Source: Ruminococcus flavefaciens ATCC 19208
GTDB taxonomy: Bacteria; Bacillota; Clostridia; Oscillospirales; Ruminococcaceae
Assembly: GCF_000518765.1 (NCBI RefSeq)
Contig: NZ_JAEF01000006.1
Location: 1 to 64,000 of the forward strand
Direction: 5' to 3'
Length of the DNA: 64,000 nucleotides
Shown: piece by piece, positions 36,701 to 44,283 of the stretch
Layout: every line of letters starts with the position of its first letter
Numbering within the stretch: the first letter of the stretch is position 1
Made by a program: the position numbers and the translations under genes
The notes under the pieces: generated by a model
The model's input: the letters and a program-made list of their open reading frames with translations, nothing else
What the model was told of the DNA's origin: nothing
Databases searched by the model: none

Positions 36701-37142
36701 GTCCGCCTGTCGGACCGCCGCTTCCGTTTTGTCTCATTGAGGAAGGCGGATTCCACGGTGTAGCAAATACAGTTGCGCCAAGCTTCTGAGCTCTCTGAGC
36801 TGTCGGAATGGCATTCTTCCATGCGTTCTTATCGTCACTTACAAAGATACGCAGGATAGTAAGTCCAAGCTCATTTTCACCGTTGCCGAAAGCTGTCTGC
36901 ACCTGTGCTTCTGTCATGTCTCCGGGAGCGCCGTTCTGAGCGTTGTAGCTCTGCCACTCCGGGTGGTTCATGCCACCAAAACCGCGGATAGTCTGGTATT
37001 CCTTGTTGGTGTTGATGTTACACGCACTTGCTGCGTCTGCTACAAGTGGTGCTGAAGACGGGAATACTGATGAAGTACTTGCCAGTACCGCTCCCGCCAG
37101 AACTGTTGATAGAACAGTCTTGATTTTTTTTGTCAGATTCAT
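33729..37142 (-). CDS. Multidomain cellulosomal xylanase: GH30_8 glucuronoxylanase, CBM22, dockerin, CBM22, CE4 deacetylase
   Basis: 1137 residues; ATG 37142 follows GGAGG by 7 bases. Signal peptide (1-39); GH30 catalytic domain and beta-sandwich (about 40-430) with acid/base Glu185 (VQNEPDY) and nucleophile Glu276 (WMTEVYVP). The loop WWYIRRQYSPM matches the GH30_8 glucuronic-acid-binding arginine region, so methylglucuronoxylan is the likely substrate. CBM22-like (about 445-590), Thr linker, dockerin (about 640-705; WGDANCDG), Thr linker, second CBM22-like (about 745-890), then a CE4 polysaccharide deacetylase (about 905-1120) with SFDDG, HSKSHP, RLPYLDGGG and VLCHETY. It should cut the xylan backbone and remove acetyl groups. 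No promoter could be placed with confidence. Confidence 0.93.
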   Translation of the reverse strand: MNLTKKIKTVLSTVLAGAVLASTSSVFPSSAPLVADAASACNINTNKEYQTIRGFGGMNHPEWQSYNAQNGAPGDMTEAQVQTAFGNGENELGLTILRIFVSDDKNAWKNAIPTAQRAQKLGATVFATPWNPPSSMRQNGSGGPTGGQYVLKQGMEAQYAQHLNDFIKYCDSQGVHLNSISVQNEPDYSSEWTYWSPDRCATFLANYGKAVTAGTTTKMMSPETFQYGKSYYNAILNNAKAMANCDMFGTHFYGTQRSQMDFPALETCGKEIWMTEVYVPNSDNNSADRWPEGVKVAENIHNALVVGNMNAYVWWYIRRQYSPMWDTGKISKRGYAMAQFSKWVRPGDVRIDATEQPDSNILVSAYKHSDTQISIVAINKGSNEINQSFNISGRTITNVDRYRTSGSENIAKTLNMNASGSSFNAQLPANSVSTFVVSLVSDGKGFEGGKDPVPPEPIEPDANGYYYHDTFEDDSNGWEGRGGAAVTTGGTAYAGSKALTVSGRTSAWHGAMKSLDSLTFKGGQEYSFSVAASGSGKLMLSLQYTDSSNETKYDHIADGESSGGYVQLSNTNYKLPEGSGYILYVETEEGTDDFSIDEAIVAKAGVQIDGPKPVVTTTTTTTVTTTTTTTTTAAPVVTQDPKAALEAKVSKWGDANCDGTIDMSDVVLIMQSLANPDKYALSEKAAANADVNQAGGGITTNDALTLQKYLLGLVNTLPESWASSVTNSSVVTTTTKQQTAAATTTTNAPAAEKVYFKSAFDSSTDSWTARGNASIAASSDSYYSGKALYISGRTAAWNGAAYTLGSDFKVGEKYSFSAAVLQQSGKDVKFQLSLQQGEGDSATYTAIASETCKNGEWTKLENTEFTIPNNSGDMILYVETMDGSGDTMDFYLDEVLAATAGTKSTVVTGQGHVGEVKTPEPGKVDTSKKLCAISFDDGAVGNASTDTSMRILNALIKNNMTATFFYVGDWTTTNGDNEEVKYAYKNGMEVANHSKSHPSLGSLSSSEVRSQWEQCNSKLKSIIGTEPSHLMRLPYLDGGGQVKSALYDIPLISCAIDTGDWNNASKDQIVNKIKQAAQDGSLEGAIVLCHETYATTAAAMEEVLPWLAQNGYQNVNISDMAKAHGKTLAGGQIHTRA

Positions 37143-37514
37143 TAAACATCCTCCTGAAAATCGAATTGCTCCATTTTAATATCCCAAATTTTGGAGCTAT
37201 TTATATTTTATTGCTTTTTTAATAATTCGTCAACGCAAAAAATTAATAAAAGGTGGACAAAACGATACATTTAACATAATAAAATATTATAACAATAATA
37301 AAATACTTTAATTGCACATAATATTCTTTAAATATGTATGTGCTTTACATCATAATCCGTAACGATTGTAATTTCATGTGAATTTTTTTGCATAATATTA
37401 CAAATTGTTAGTATCTGCAATTCATAATAGAGGAAATACAATGTATTTAACGCCGCTCTCTATACAATACATACATTCAATACCTGCACATTTGAGAATT
37501 TCACCATATATAAC
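37143..37514. other. Upstream region of the GH30/CE4 gene
   Basis: This AT-rich stretch probably contains the minus-strand promoter of the xylanase, but no clear -35/-10 pair was found. The 9-mer ATGTATCGT (minus strand, about 37263-37271) also occurs upstream of the GH43/CE1 gene. No gene was seen. Confidence 0.5.
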
Positions 37515-37543
37515 TTGACATTTTTTCTGAATTATGATATAAT
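37515..37543 (+). promoter_or_regulatory. Consensus promoter of the MATE gene
   Basis: TTGACA (37515-37520), 17-base spacer, TATAAT (37538-37543). Transcription should start near 37550, leaving a leader of about 100 bases. Confidence 0.85.
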
Positions 37544-37549
37544 TCGAAA

Positions 37550-37636
37550 CTGTTAAGCAAGGCAAAACATTTTATAGAAATGTAATGCCGGATAAGACCG
37601 CAAGCTGAAATGCCTGTTGTTTTATCCGGCTTTTTT
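37550..37636 (+). ncRNA. Riboswitch-like leader with terminator ahead of the MATE gene
   Basis: The leader has a first hairpin in which GGCA (37561-37564) pairs with TGCC (37586-37589) and ACATTT with AAATGT. A strong intrinsic terminator follows: GCCGGATAA (37587-37595) pairs with TTATCCGGC (37622-37630) and six T come next. The two stems share the bases GCC at 37587-37589, so they compete. Size, order and the downstream MATE pump fit the guanidine-IV (mepA) riboswitch layout, but the consensus could not be checked here. A simple attenuator is the alternative. Confidence 0.6.
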
Positions 37637-37650
37637 GTGGAGGTATACAG

Positions 37651-38994
37651 ATGAAAAACAACAACTTTACCGAAGGAGCTATTCTTCCAAAGCTTCTTAA
37701 ATTTATGCTCCCCGTACTGTTTGCTATGTTCTTGCAGGCTATGTACGGCGCTGTTGATCTGCTTGTGGTAGGTCAGTTCGGAAAAGATGCTGATGTATCT
37801 GCCGTTTCTACAGGCTCACAGATACTACATACGCTCACTAACCTTATAGTCAGCTTTTCAATGGGCATAACCGTAGCAGTTGCGCAGCGTATCGGACAGA
37901 AACGTCCCGAAGAAGCAGCTCAGACAATAGGAACAGGTCTTATTATATTTGCCATTACAGGTATAATATTTACTGTGATATGTTTTTTCGGCTCGGGCGT
38001 ACTGGCAGCAATTATGCACGCTCCGGAAGAAGCCTTTAACCTTACGCAAAACTATATCCGCGTCTGCGGAGGAGGTTTTCTTGTTATTACCGCCTACAAT
38101 CTGCTTGGAAGTATTTTCCGAGGACTAGGCGATTCAAAAACACCGCTGATTGCAGTCGGCATTGCCTGCATACTTAATATTGTCGGTGATCTTCTTTTTG
38201 TTGCAGTATTTCACCTCGGAGCAACCGGTGCTGCTCTTGCCACTGTAATAGCACAGCTTGTAAGTGTTATCATATCTTTATTCATTATCAGAAAAACAAA
38301 GCTTCCATTTGAGCTTCACAAGTCCAATCTGAAACTTGAAAAAAGTTACGCTAAAAATATCCTCAGGATCGGAACACCTATCGCATTGCAGGATTTTCTT
38401 GTGGGCATATCATTCCTTGTAATACTTGCAATTGTAAATCAGATCGGTGTTACTGCCTCAGCAGGAGTTGGCGTTGCCAATAAGGTATGCGCTTTCATCA
38501 TGCTTGTGCCTGCGGCATTCATGCAGTCAATGGCTGCCTTTGTAGCTCAGAACTATGGTGCAGGTCATAAAGACCGCGCCGTAAAAGCACTTAAAAGCGG
38601 TATTGGAGTATCGCTCTTATTCGGCATTGTTATGTTCATTATTGCTTTCTTCCACGGAGATATGCTTTCGGGAATATTCTCTAATAAGCCTGATACAGTT
38701 GCAGCTGCGTGGGATTACCTGAAAGCCTATGCTATAGACTGCCTTTTCACCTGCTTCCTTTTCTGCTTCGTTGGCTTCTATAACGGTATAGAGAAAACCA
38801 AGTTCGTAATGATACAGGGTATATGCGGAGCTTTTCTTGTCAGAATTCCTGTTGCATTCCTTATGCAGCATTTCGGCGGAGGTTCATTATTCAAGATTGG
38901 ACTTGCAACTCCGTGTTCAACGATCTTGCAAATCATTTTGTGTTTTGCTGTCTATATAAATTTCAGGAAAAACATTAATACAGGTACAAGATAG
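37651..38994 (+). CDS. MATE-family multidrug/toxin efflux pump (MepA-like)
   Basis: 447 residues, normal for the family, with 12 predicted membrane segments in two pseudo-symmetric halves. Typical stretches are MYGAVDLLVVGQFGKDADVSAVSTG and FMQSMAAFVAQNYGAGHKDRA, the second being the family's QN-G-A pattern. It would export a cationic compound using a Na+ or H+ gradient. ATG 37651 follows GGAGG. Expression is probably set by the terminator leader directly upstream. It is monocistronic and divergent from the xylanase gene. Confidence 0.93.
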   Translation: MKNNNFTEGAILPKLLKFMLPVLFAMFLQAMYGAVDLLVVGQFGKDADVSAVSTGSQILHTLTNLIVSFSMGITVAVAQRIGQKRPEEAAQTIGTGLIIFAITGIIFTVICFFGSGVLAAIMHAPEEAFNLTQNYIRVCGGGFLVITAYNLLGSIFRGLGDSKTPLIAVGIACILNIVGDLLFVAVFHLGATGAALATVIAQLVSVIISLFIIRKTKLPFELHKSNLKLEKSYAKNILRIGTPIALQDFLVGISFLVILAIVNQIGVTASAGVGVANKVCAFIMLVPAAFMQSMAAFVAQNYGAGHKDRAVKALKSGIGVSLLFGIVMFIIAFFHGDMLSGIFSNKPDTVAAAWDYLKAYAIDCLFTCFLFCFVGFYNGIEKTKFVMIQGICGAFLVRIPVAFLMQHFGGGSLFKIGLATPCSTILQIILCFAVYINFRKNINTGTR

Positions 38995-39041
38995 CATTAA
39001 AACAAATCTGATCTGTTTTCAAATCCTTTCATATGCAAAAA

Positions 39042-39098
39042 TATCCCCCTCACCAAACGAAGTATTACTTCTGATGATGAGGGGGATTATTTATTTCT
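39042..39098. terminator. Bidirectional terminator after the MATE gene
   Basis: ATCCCCCTCA (39043-39052) pairs with TGAGGGGGAT (39078-39087). T-rich tails lie on both sides. It also serves the minus-strand gene ending at 39134. Its CCCCCTCACCAA arm recurs at 41711-41757. Confidence 0.75.
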
Positions 39099-39133
39099 TA
39101 ACTTTCTGCATACACATAATCATTCAAAGTAAC

Positions 39134-40909
39134 TCAGTGATAACAAGCTAATACCTTACCGTCACTGCCGCGAAAATAGAAGTGCGGGACACTGCCGGGC
39201 GTTGCTGTATGATATTTTCCATCTTCTGATGTGCCTGAGAATAACGTAGGACGGAAATCCCAAATGTCATATTCCTCATTATAGGTTGCTAAATAACAAG
39301 GGTTGTCTCTGATTATCTTTGTGCCATCATGCCATACAGTATATTCTTTATCATGGCTATCGACGTATTCCTGTCCATTGAGCCTGAGAAGTATCTCTCT
39401 GCCTTTTGCGATGGCATCCTCTTCGTCGGCAATCGGACCAAGTACCCTGTCAGATGGAAAATACACATCAGCTCTATGGAACATAAAGCTGACTACGTCC
39501 TTGTAATCGACCATATTTCCATTTTCATCCAATGCGCTCCAAGAACGATCGGTGTCTTCCCAACCGTCAACACCTGCATAATAATACTCTCTGAAGATAT
39601 CTTCTTCAGTCGGCTCTTTTTCTACAGGTTCATCTTCCGGTTCTTCCTCAGGAGCGTTCTCCTGTTCAGTCGTGGTAACTGTAGGAGTTTCAGTCGTAGT
39701 TGAAGATGTAGTTACAGCTGTTGTCGTTGTCTTGACCTCGAATGAATACTTATCATCGTACTTACCGCTTAAAATGTCGCTGAGAACAGACTCAAATTCT
39801 TCTATGTCGATATAGTAGTTTTCACAGCCTGTAGGAATATCATCATAGTCGGTCAATTCATATTCACAGAGGTTTGCAACACCGTTGCTGCTGATATAGT
39901 ATGTTAGTCTTCGGGTAGTTGTGCTGCTTGTCTTATAATAGCAGGCAACAGTATAGAGAAGATTATCACTGTCATAGTCCATAGCCTTTTCATTTTGCAG
40001 CATATCAAGGAAATCATCTCTGAGGAAGCCCTGAAGCGCCTTGAATGACTTGTGGTCCACAGGAATTACCTCTTCGGAATCGAAGCCCTCATGGTATTCA
40101 ACCATACCATTCTCGAAATCTCCCTGAGAGAGATACATTTTATCTCTTTTAGAGAGATATTCACCTGTATCGGGTACATCACTGCTCCAGATATCCTGTA
40201 TGCCCTTATCAAAGGTCGCATAATCAATATTAAAGACTGAACTTGCGATGATAGGATATTCATAACAGTTTCCGTCAGGAGTGCATTTTTCCGTTAAATA
40301 ATATGCTTTTCCTTCCTCTGTAACATAAACATAAAACCATAGATCACCTTTTCGCCAAACGATATCATAACCATTGCCTTCATAATTATCGAAATCAGGA
40401 ATATCTTCCTCAGCAATTTCTCTGCCCTCGCCCCAGTTAAAGTTATTCAGAAATACTGCAAGCTTGTCAAAGGTCGCATCTGAATACTCAACAAAATCAT
40501 AGTCGTTTATAACGTATATATAGAAATATACCTGCTTGAAATCTACAAATGGTGATACTGCACCGGAATCAGCTATCTCTGATGCTTCATTAGATTGAGT
40601 TACGGCAACCATATCTTCGGGAAGTCCTGAAGTATTTGACTTATTCTTGTGTATAAGATAGCCTGTAGCACCCAAGCCTGTAATAAGTATGGCACTTGCT
40701 GCCATAGTACTTACAATGCGAACCATTCGATTTGAGGAGTTTACAGTTTCTATACCGCTTACGACCTCTGTATATTCTTCATTATTTTTATCTGTTGATT
40801 CTTTAGCAGAAAAAATATTTTTAAATTTAGAATGTTTCATTTTTTTCTCCTCCTCATATTGAGCTATGCGGCGGTGTACATTCTCGATCATCTCTTCATG
40901 TTTCAACAT
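39134..40909 (-). CDS. Membrane anti-sigma-like protein with large extracytoplasmic part
   Basis: The start is ATG 40909 with GGAGG 9 bases upstream, overlapping the sigma-factor stop by 14 bases. 591 residues. A cytoplasmic N-terminus of about 60 residues is basic and acidic by turns and helical (HEEMIENVHRRIAQYEEE), as expected for a sigma-binding segment. One membrane helix lies at 62-85. Outside there are two unrecognised domains (about 105-415 and 475-591) joined by a Thr-rich linker and a Pro/Glu-rich stretch. No zinc-finger (ZAS) motif is visible. Position and coupling make it the likely partner of the ECF sigma factor; the signal is unknown. Confidence 0.75.
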   Translation of the reverse strand: MLKHEEMIENVHRRIAQYEEEKKMKHSKFKNIFSAKESTDKNNEEYTEVVSGIETVNSSNRMVRIVSTMAASAILITGLGATGYLIHKNKSNTSGLPEDMVAVTQSNEASEIADSGAVSPFVDFKQVYFYIYVINDYDFVEYSDATFDKLAVFLNNFNWGEGREIAEEDIPDFDNYEGNGYDIVWRKGDLWFYVYVTEEGKAYYLTEKCTPDGNCYEYPIIASSVFNIDYATFDKGIQDIWSSDVPDTGEYLSKRDKMYLSQGDFENGMVEYHEGFDSEEVIPVDHKSFKALQGFLRDDFLDMLQNEKAMDYDSDNLLYTVACYYKTSSTTTRRLTYYISSNGVANLCEYELTDYDDIPTGCENYYIDIEEFESVLSDILSGKYDDKYSFEVKTTTTAVTTSSTTTETPTVTTTEQENAPEEEPEDEPVEKEPTEEDIFREYYYAGVDGWEDTDRSWSALDENGNMVDYKDVVSFMFHRADVYFPSDRVLGPIADEEDAIAKGREILLRLNGQEYVDSHDKEYTVWHDGTKIIRDNPCYLATYNEEYDIWDFRPTLFSGTSEDGKYHTATPGSVPHFYFRGSDGKVLACYH

Positions 40910-41456
40910 ATTCAAAACCCTCCGTTTCAAGCTGTGATCTGAGTGACTTTCGAGCACGATATAGCATGGATTCCAAGCTGCGAAGACTCTTTTTCATTAT
41001 CTTTGCCGCTTCTTTATTACTAAATCCCTCAAAATAAATGAGCCATAACACCTGCTGATATTTCGGTTGGAGTTTTCGCATTGCCTTATGAATCATTATC
41101 TGCTGTTCTTTCTTGATATAAGCCTCTTCAACAGCAGTTTCATCATCTATCATTTCAGGTGTATCTTCAATAGAAATACAGTTCTTCCTTGAATCCTTGC
41201 GAATATGATCTACCGCAAGATTTCTGCCGATAGCATAGAGCCATGTCTTGAACGAACTTTTCCCCTTGAATTTCGGCTTTTTTGTACCAAGCAGAACAAA
41301 AGTATCTTCGGTGATCTCTTCGGCTTTCTGAACATTCCCGACTATGCTTGTCAGGTAAAGTATCAGACCATCGCTGTATTCTATTATTATCTCATCTAAT
41401 CCTTGTACATCACCATTGTCACGAAAACGGCGGTAGCTACTTGCACCGTTATCCAT
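40896..41456 (-). CDS. ECF-type RNA polymerase sigma factor
   Basis: The start is ATG 41456, 7 bases after AAAGGAG; a longer frame begins at 41495 without a site. 186 residues. Region 2 includes AEEITEDTFVLLGTKKPKFKGKSSFKTWLYAIGRNLAVDHIRK; region 4 includes LQPKYQQVLWLIYFEGFSNKEAAKIMKKSLRSLESMLYRARKSL. It directs RNA polymerase to stress or surface genes once released by its membrane partner, encoded next. A possible self-regulated promoter lies at 41521-41550. Confidence 0.93.
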   Translation of the reverse strand: MDNGASSYRRFRDNGDVQGLDEIIIEYSDGLILYLTSIVGNVQKAEEITEDTFVLLGTKKPKFKGKSSFKTWLYAIGRNLAVDHIRKDSRKNCISIEDTPEMIDDETAVEEAYIKKEQQIMIHKAMRKLQPKYQQVLWLIYFEGFSNKEAAKIMKKSLRSLESMLYRARKSLRSQLETEGFEYVET

Positions 41457-41520
41457 TGACAAACTCCTTTCTGAAAGCATTTCCTGTGCCTTCATTTATT
41501 AGACGTTATCAGAAAGAAAA

Positions 41521-41550
41521 ACTACGCGCTTTTTTCTGAAAAAAATTTCA
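41521..41550 (-). promoter_or_regulatory. Candidate ECF-type promoter of the sigma operon
   Basis: On the minus strand TGAAAT (41545-41550) is followed after 18 bases by CGTAGT (41521-41526), with runs of T and A between. The pattern recalls the TGAAAC...CGTA promoters of SigW-like ECF factors, whose genes are often self-regulated. No SigA-type promoter is apparent. Confidence 0.35.
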
Positions 41551-41710
41551 AAACATTGATTTTTGTACAACGTGCTGTAATATATCTTAGTATTTCGTTT
41601 ATTCCGACATTTTTTGTATACTGCATTTATATTAATTTTATCACAATATCAGTGAAAATTCAACTGTTTAGCAGAATCTGCCGATCACTGATTCACGCTT
41701 TGAATAACAA

Positions 41711-41757
41711 GTCCCCCTCACCAAGTATAATTAACTGGTAAGGGGGATAATTTTATT
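41711..41757. terminator. Hairpin terminator after the GGDEF-EAL gene
   Basis: CCCCCTCACCA pairs with TGGTAAGGGGG (one mismatch). It is past the minus-strand stop at 41789. The T-rich tail is better on the plus strand, so direction is uncertain. Confidence 0.6.
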
Positions 41758-41788
41758 AAGATATTTGTATCATTAAAGATTTTTCATA

Positions 41789-44011
41789 TTATATAATTCC
41801 AGTAACCAATTTCTCTGCGTCCTCTGACGACATCGGACGTCCCCAGATATAACCCTGAACATAGTCGCAGCCTATACTTCGCAGAGCTTCAAGCTGCTCC
41901 TCTTCCTCAACACCTTCTGAAATAACATCAAGTCCCATGATATGTCCCATTGAAATAATAGCGGCAACATACTGCTTTGATGATTCGTTCGCATTGATCT
42001 TGTCTATAAACGACTTGTCTATTTTCAGAAGATTGGCAGGTATCTTATTAAGATAGCTGAGTGATGAATACCCTGTACCGAAATCATCTATAGCAAGTTT
42101 TACGCCCATATCTCTGAGCGCATTTATACACTGCAGCGCCTTGTCCGCAGAGTCGATCAGTATTGACTCTGTTATTTCGATCTCCAGCTGATCAGGAGTT
42201 ATATCGCTGTTTTCGATAAGATCATGTATCTCTTCGACAAAGCCGTTTTTCATCAGATGTCTTGCCGAAGCATTAAGGCTAAGAGTCAGATCAAGTCCAG
42301 TTTTTTTGATAAGACCGCTGAAGAAAACTGTTGCTTTTTTAAAGACCATGCTGTCAACCTTGTCAATAAGCCCCACCTTTTCGGCTACGGGAATAAACTC
42401 GCCCGGAGAAACAAAATTCCCATCTGAATCCTTCATACGGGCAAGAGCTTCAAAGCCGCGGAGTTTATGCTCCATATCATACTGCGGCTGTAAATTGTAG
42501 TATATCGTCTCCTTTTTCAGAGCTTTTCTTATTATATTCTCTAATTCAAGTGTACGTTCATTCTTGCGGATATCATGAGTATACTTCATGATATGATCGC
42601 TGCTTTTTGCTTTTTTTATCTCATTCATAGCCAGATTAGCGTGAGATATAAGTGAGTCGGCTGTATCTGCATCTGTGGGATACTCTGCATATCCAAAGCT
42701 TGCAGTTATGTACAGGTCACATCCGTCTACAGTAAGATGATCAGTGAGCACATCTGCGTACCGTGAAACAGCACTTCGCTGCTCGTTATCATTGCTGTAT
42801 CCGGAAATAATAAGCAAAAACTCGTCACCGTTAATACGGGTGATATATTCCCTGCACTCAGAACATTCTCTTTCCGAAACCGATTTCCAGCGCTTGGAAA
42901 TTTCGATCAGCACCTTATTTCCAGCCTTAAAACCCAAAGTATCATTTACGCTTTTAAAATTATTAAGGTCGATAGATACTACAGTAAACTTTTCATTACG
43001 TTTGATAAGGTCTGCAACGTAATCCGAACTTGCGAAACGGTTAGGCAGCTTGGTCAATGCATCAGTATAGCTCATATATTTGAGATGTTCGACCATTCTG
43101 TAGCTGTATAGCTCAGACGCAAGGATAAACGATGTAAGCTCAAGGGTCTCTTTTATCATAAGTGCCTTATCATCGCTGAAATTAATCGCCCACATAAAGC
43201 CTAACAATTCATCTTTGAACATCAGCGGAAATAATACGATAGTTCTGCCGCCTGCACTTGTAATAGAATTATGCCATATAGGATTGCGTTCCTTTATCAG
43301 ATCCATATCATGATCGTTTTTTACGATAAGGCAGTTGCTTCCGCCGATAGTGTCCAGCCATGAATAAGCAATATCATAAAAGGCGTCATCTACATATTTA
43401 TCCATAGGAAGAAGATCCGTATCCTTTGAAAAAGCTTCACAAAGCACAGAGCATTTACGTTTTTCGGTATCCATAAGCAGGATACAGCAGTGCTCGGAAT
43501 CGCAAAGATCACGAACGTCTGCACAAATTTCTTTCATGACTTCCTTGAAGTCGTCGGGATTCTGAAGCTTGATACAGGTCTCAAGGACATAAGACGCTAT
43601 ATCCGCCGAAACTGTGGACATCCTTTTGGCATCGGGTTTCAGGTTTACCTCAACGATATAGAGACAATAACATATATTGCCTTTATCCTGTGACAACGGT
43701 ATAAACGACATATTGAACCAAACTTCATACCTTGCAGGTCGCGCATAAGAATTAACGCACTTCTTTTTTACAGCAGCCTCATAACAGGCTTCCTCAAAAT
43801 TCAGATCTTTCGGTACGTAGTTGGTATATTCACGGTCAGGTATGAATTTATTCGTCATCATTTCCATACCCACAGGCTTTTCAATAGTATCTATATAAGC
43901 GCGGTTTCCCGTTACTATACGTATTTTTCCGTAACTGTCATCATCAATCTTTTCAACAGATACAATACAGGCAGCTTTGCATATGCCATCAACAATTGTC
44001 TGGAAATCCAT
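41789..44011 (-). CDS. GGDEF-EAL protein with PAS-like and GAF-like sensor domains
   Basis: The start is ATG 44011, 8 bases after a run of G; a start at 44044 lacks a site. 740 residues, no membrane segment. Sensor region: about 1-120 (PAS-like) and 130-300 (GAF-like; DSEHCCILLMDTEKRK). GGDEF domain (about 310-480) has RINGDEFLL, so its first Gly is Asn and cyclase activity is doubtful. EAL domain (about 490-740) has FEALARM, ESILIDSAD, DDFGTGYSSL and DVISEGVE, all expected of an active phosphodiesterase. It probably breaks down cyclic di-GMP, opposing the cyclase at 28891-30189. Confidence 0.9.
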   Translation of the reverse strand: MDFQTIVDGICKAACIVSVEKIDDDSYGKIRIVTGNRAYIDTIEKPVGMEMMTNKFIPDREYTNYVPKDLNFEEACYEAAVKKKCVNSYARPARYEVWFNMSFIPLSQDKGNICYCLYIVEVNLKPDAKRMSTVSADIASYVLETCIKLQNPDDFKEVMKEICADVRDLCDSEHCCILLMDTEKRKCSVLCEAFSKDTDLLPMDKYVDDAFYDIAYSWLDTIGGSNCLIVKNDHDMDLIKERNPIWHNSITSAGGRTIVLFPLMFKDELLGFMWAINFSDDKALMIKETLELTSFILASELYSYRMVEHLKYMSYTDALTKLPNRFASSDYVADLIKRNEKFTVVSIDLNNFKSVNDTLGFKAGNKVLIEISKRWKSVSERECSECREYITRINGDEFLLIISGYSNDNEQRSAVSRYADVLTDHLTVDGCDLYITASFGYAEYPTDADTADSLISHANLAMNEIKKAKSSDHIMKYTHDIRKNERTLELENIIRKALKKETIYYNLQPQYDMEHKLRGFEALARMKDSDGNFVSPGEFIPVAEKVGLIDKVDSMVFKKATVFFSGLIKKTGLDLTLSLNASARHLMKNGFVEEIHDLIENSDITPDQLEIEITESILIDSADKALQCINALRDMGVKLAIDDFGTGYSSLSYLNKIPANLLKIDKSFIDKINANESSKQYVAAIISMGHIMGLDVISEGVEEEEQLEALRSIGCDYVQGYIWGRPMSSEDAEKLVTGII

Positions 44012-44200
44012 AGCTTCCCCCCCTTGTTTGTAAAAACTACGCATTCAGAATAAACTTCATTAAACTTATATAAATTTTACCACTTTTACACAATTTCTTC
44101 AATAAAAAACTATAAAAATTTACAAATTTCGGTAAATAATTGGCATTTCATACAAAGCATAAACCTTTTATTTGTATGTTAAGACAACTATTTATATTGC

Positions 44201-44271
44201 AAAAAAACGGCAAAATTAATTGAATCACTATCATAAATTCCTAATTGCAGTAATTTTCTTTTTTCTGCCGT
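44201..44271 (-). terminator. Terminator of the AraC gene
   Basis: On the minus strand ACGGCA with AAAATTA pairs with TAATTTTGCCGT across a long loop, followed by seven T. It starts 13 bases past the stop at 44284. Confidence 0.55.
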
Positions 44272-44283
44272 ATTTACTTTATC

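Larger units (their letters stand above)
41457..41788. other. Intergenic region upstream of the sigma-factor gene
   Basis: The 332 bases contain the candidate ECF promoter (41521-41550) and the hairpin at 41711-41757. No gene was seen. Confidence 0.55.
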
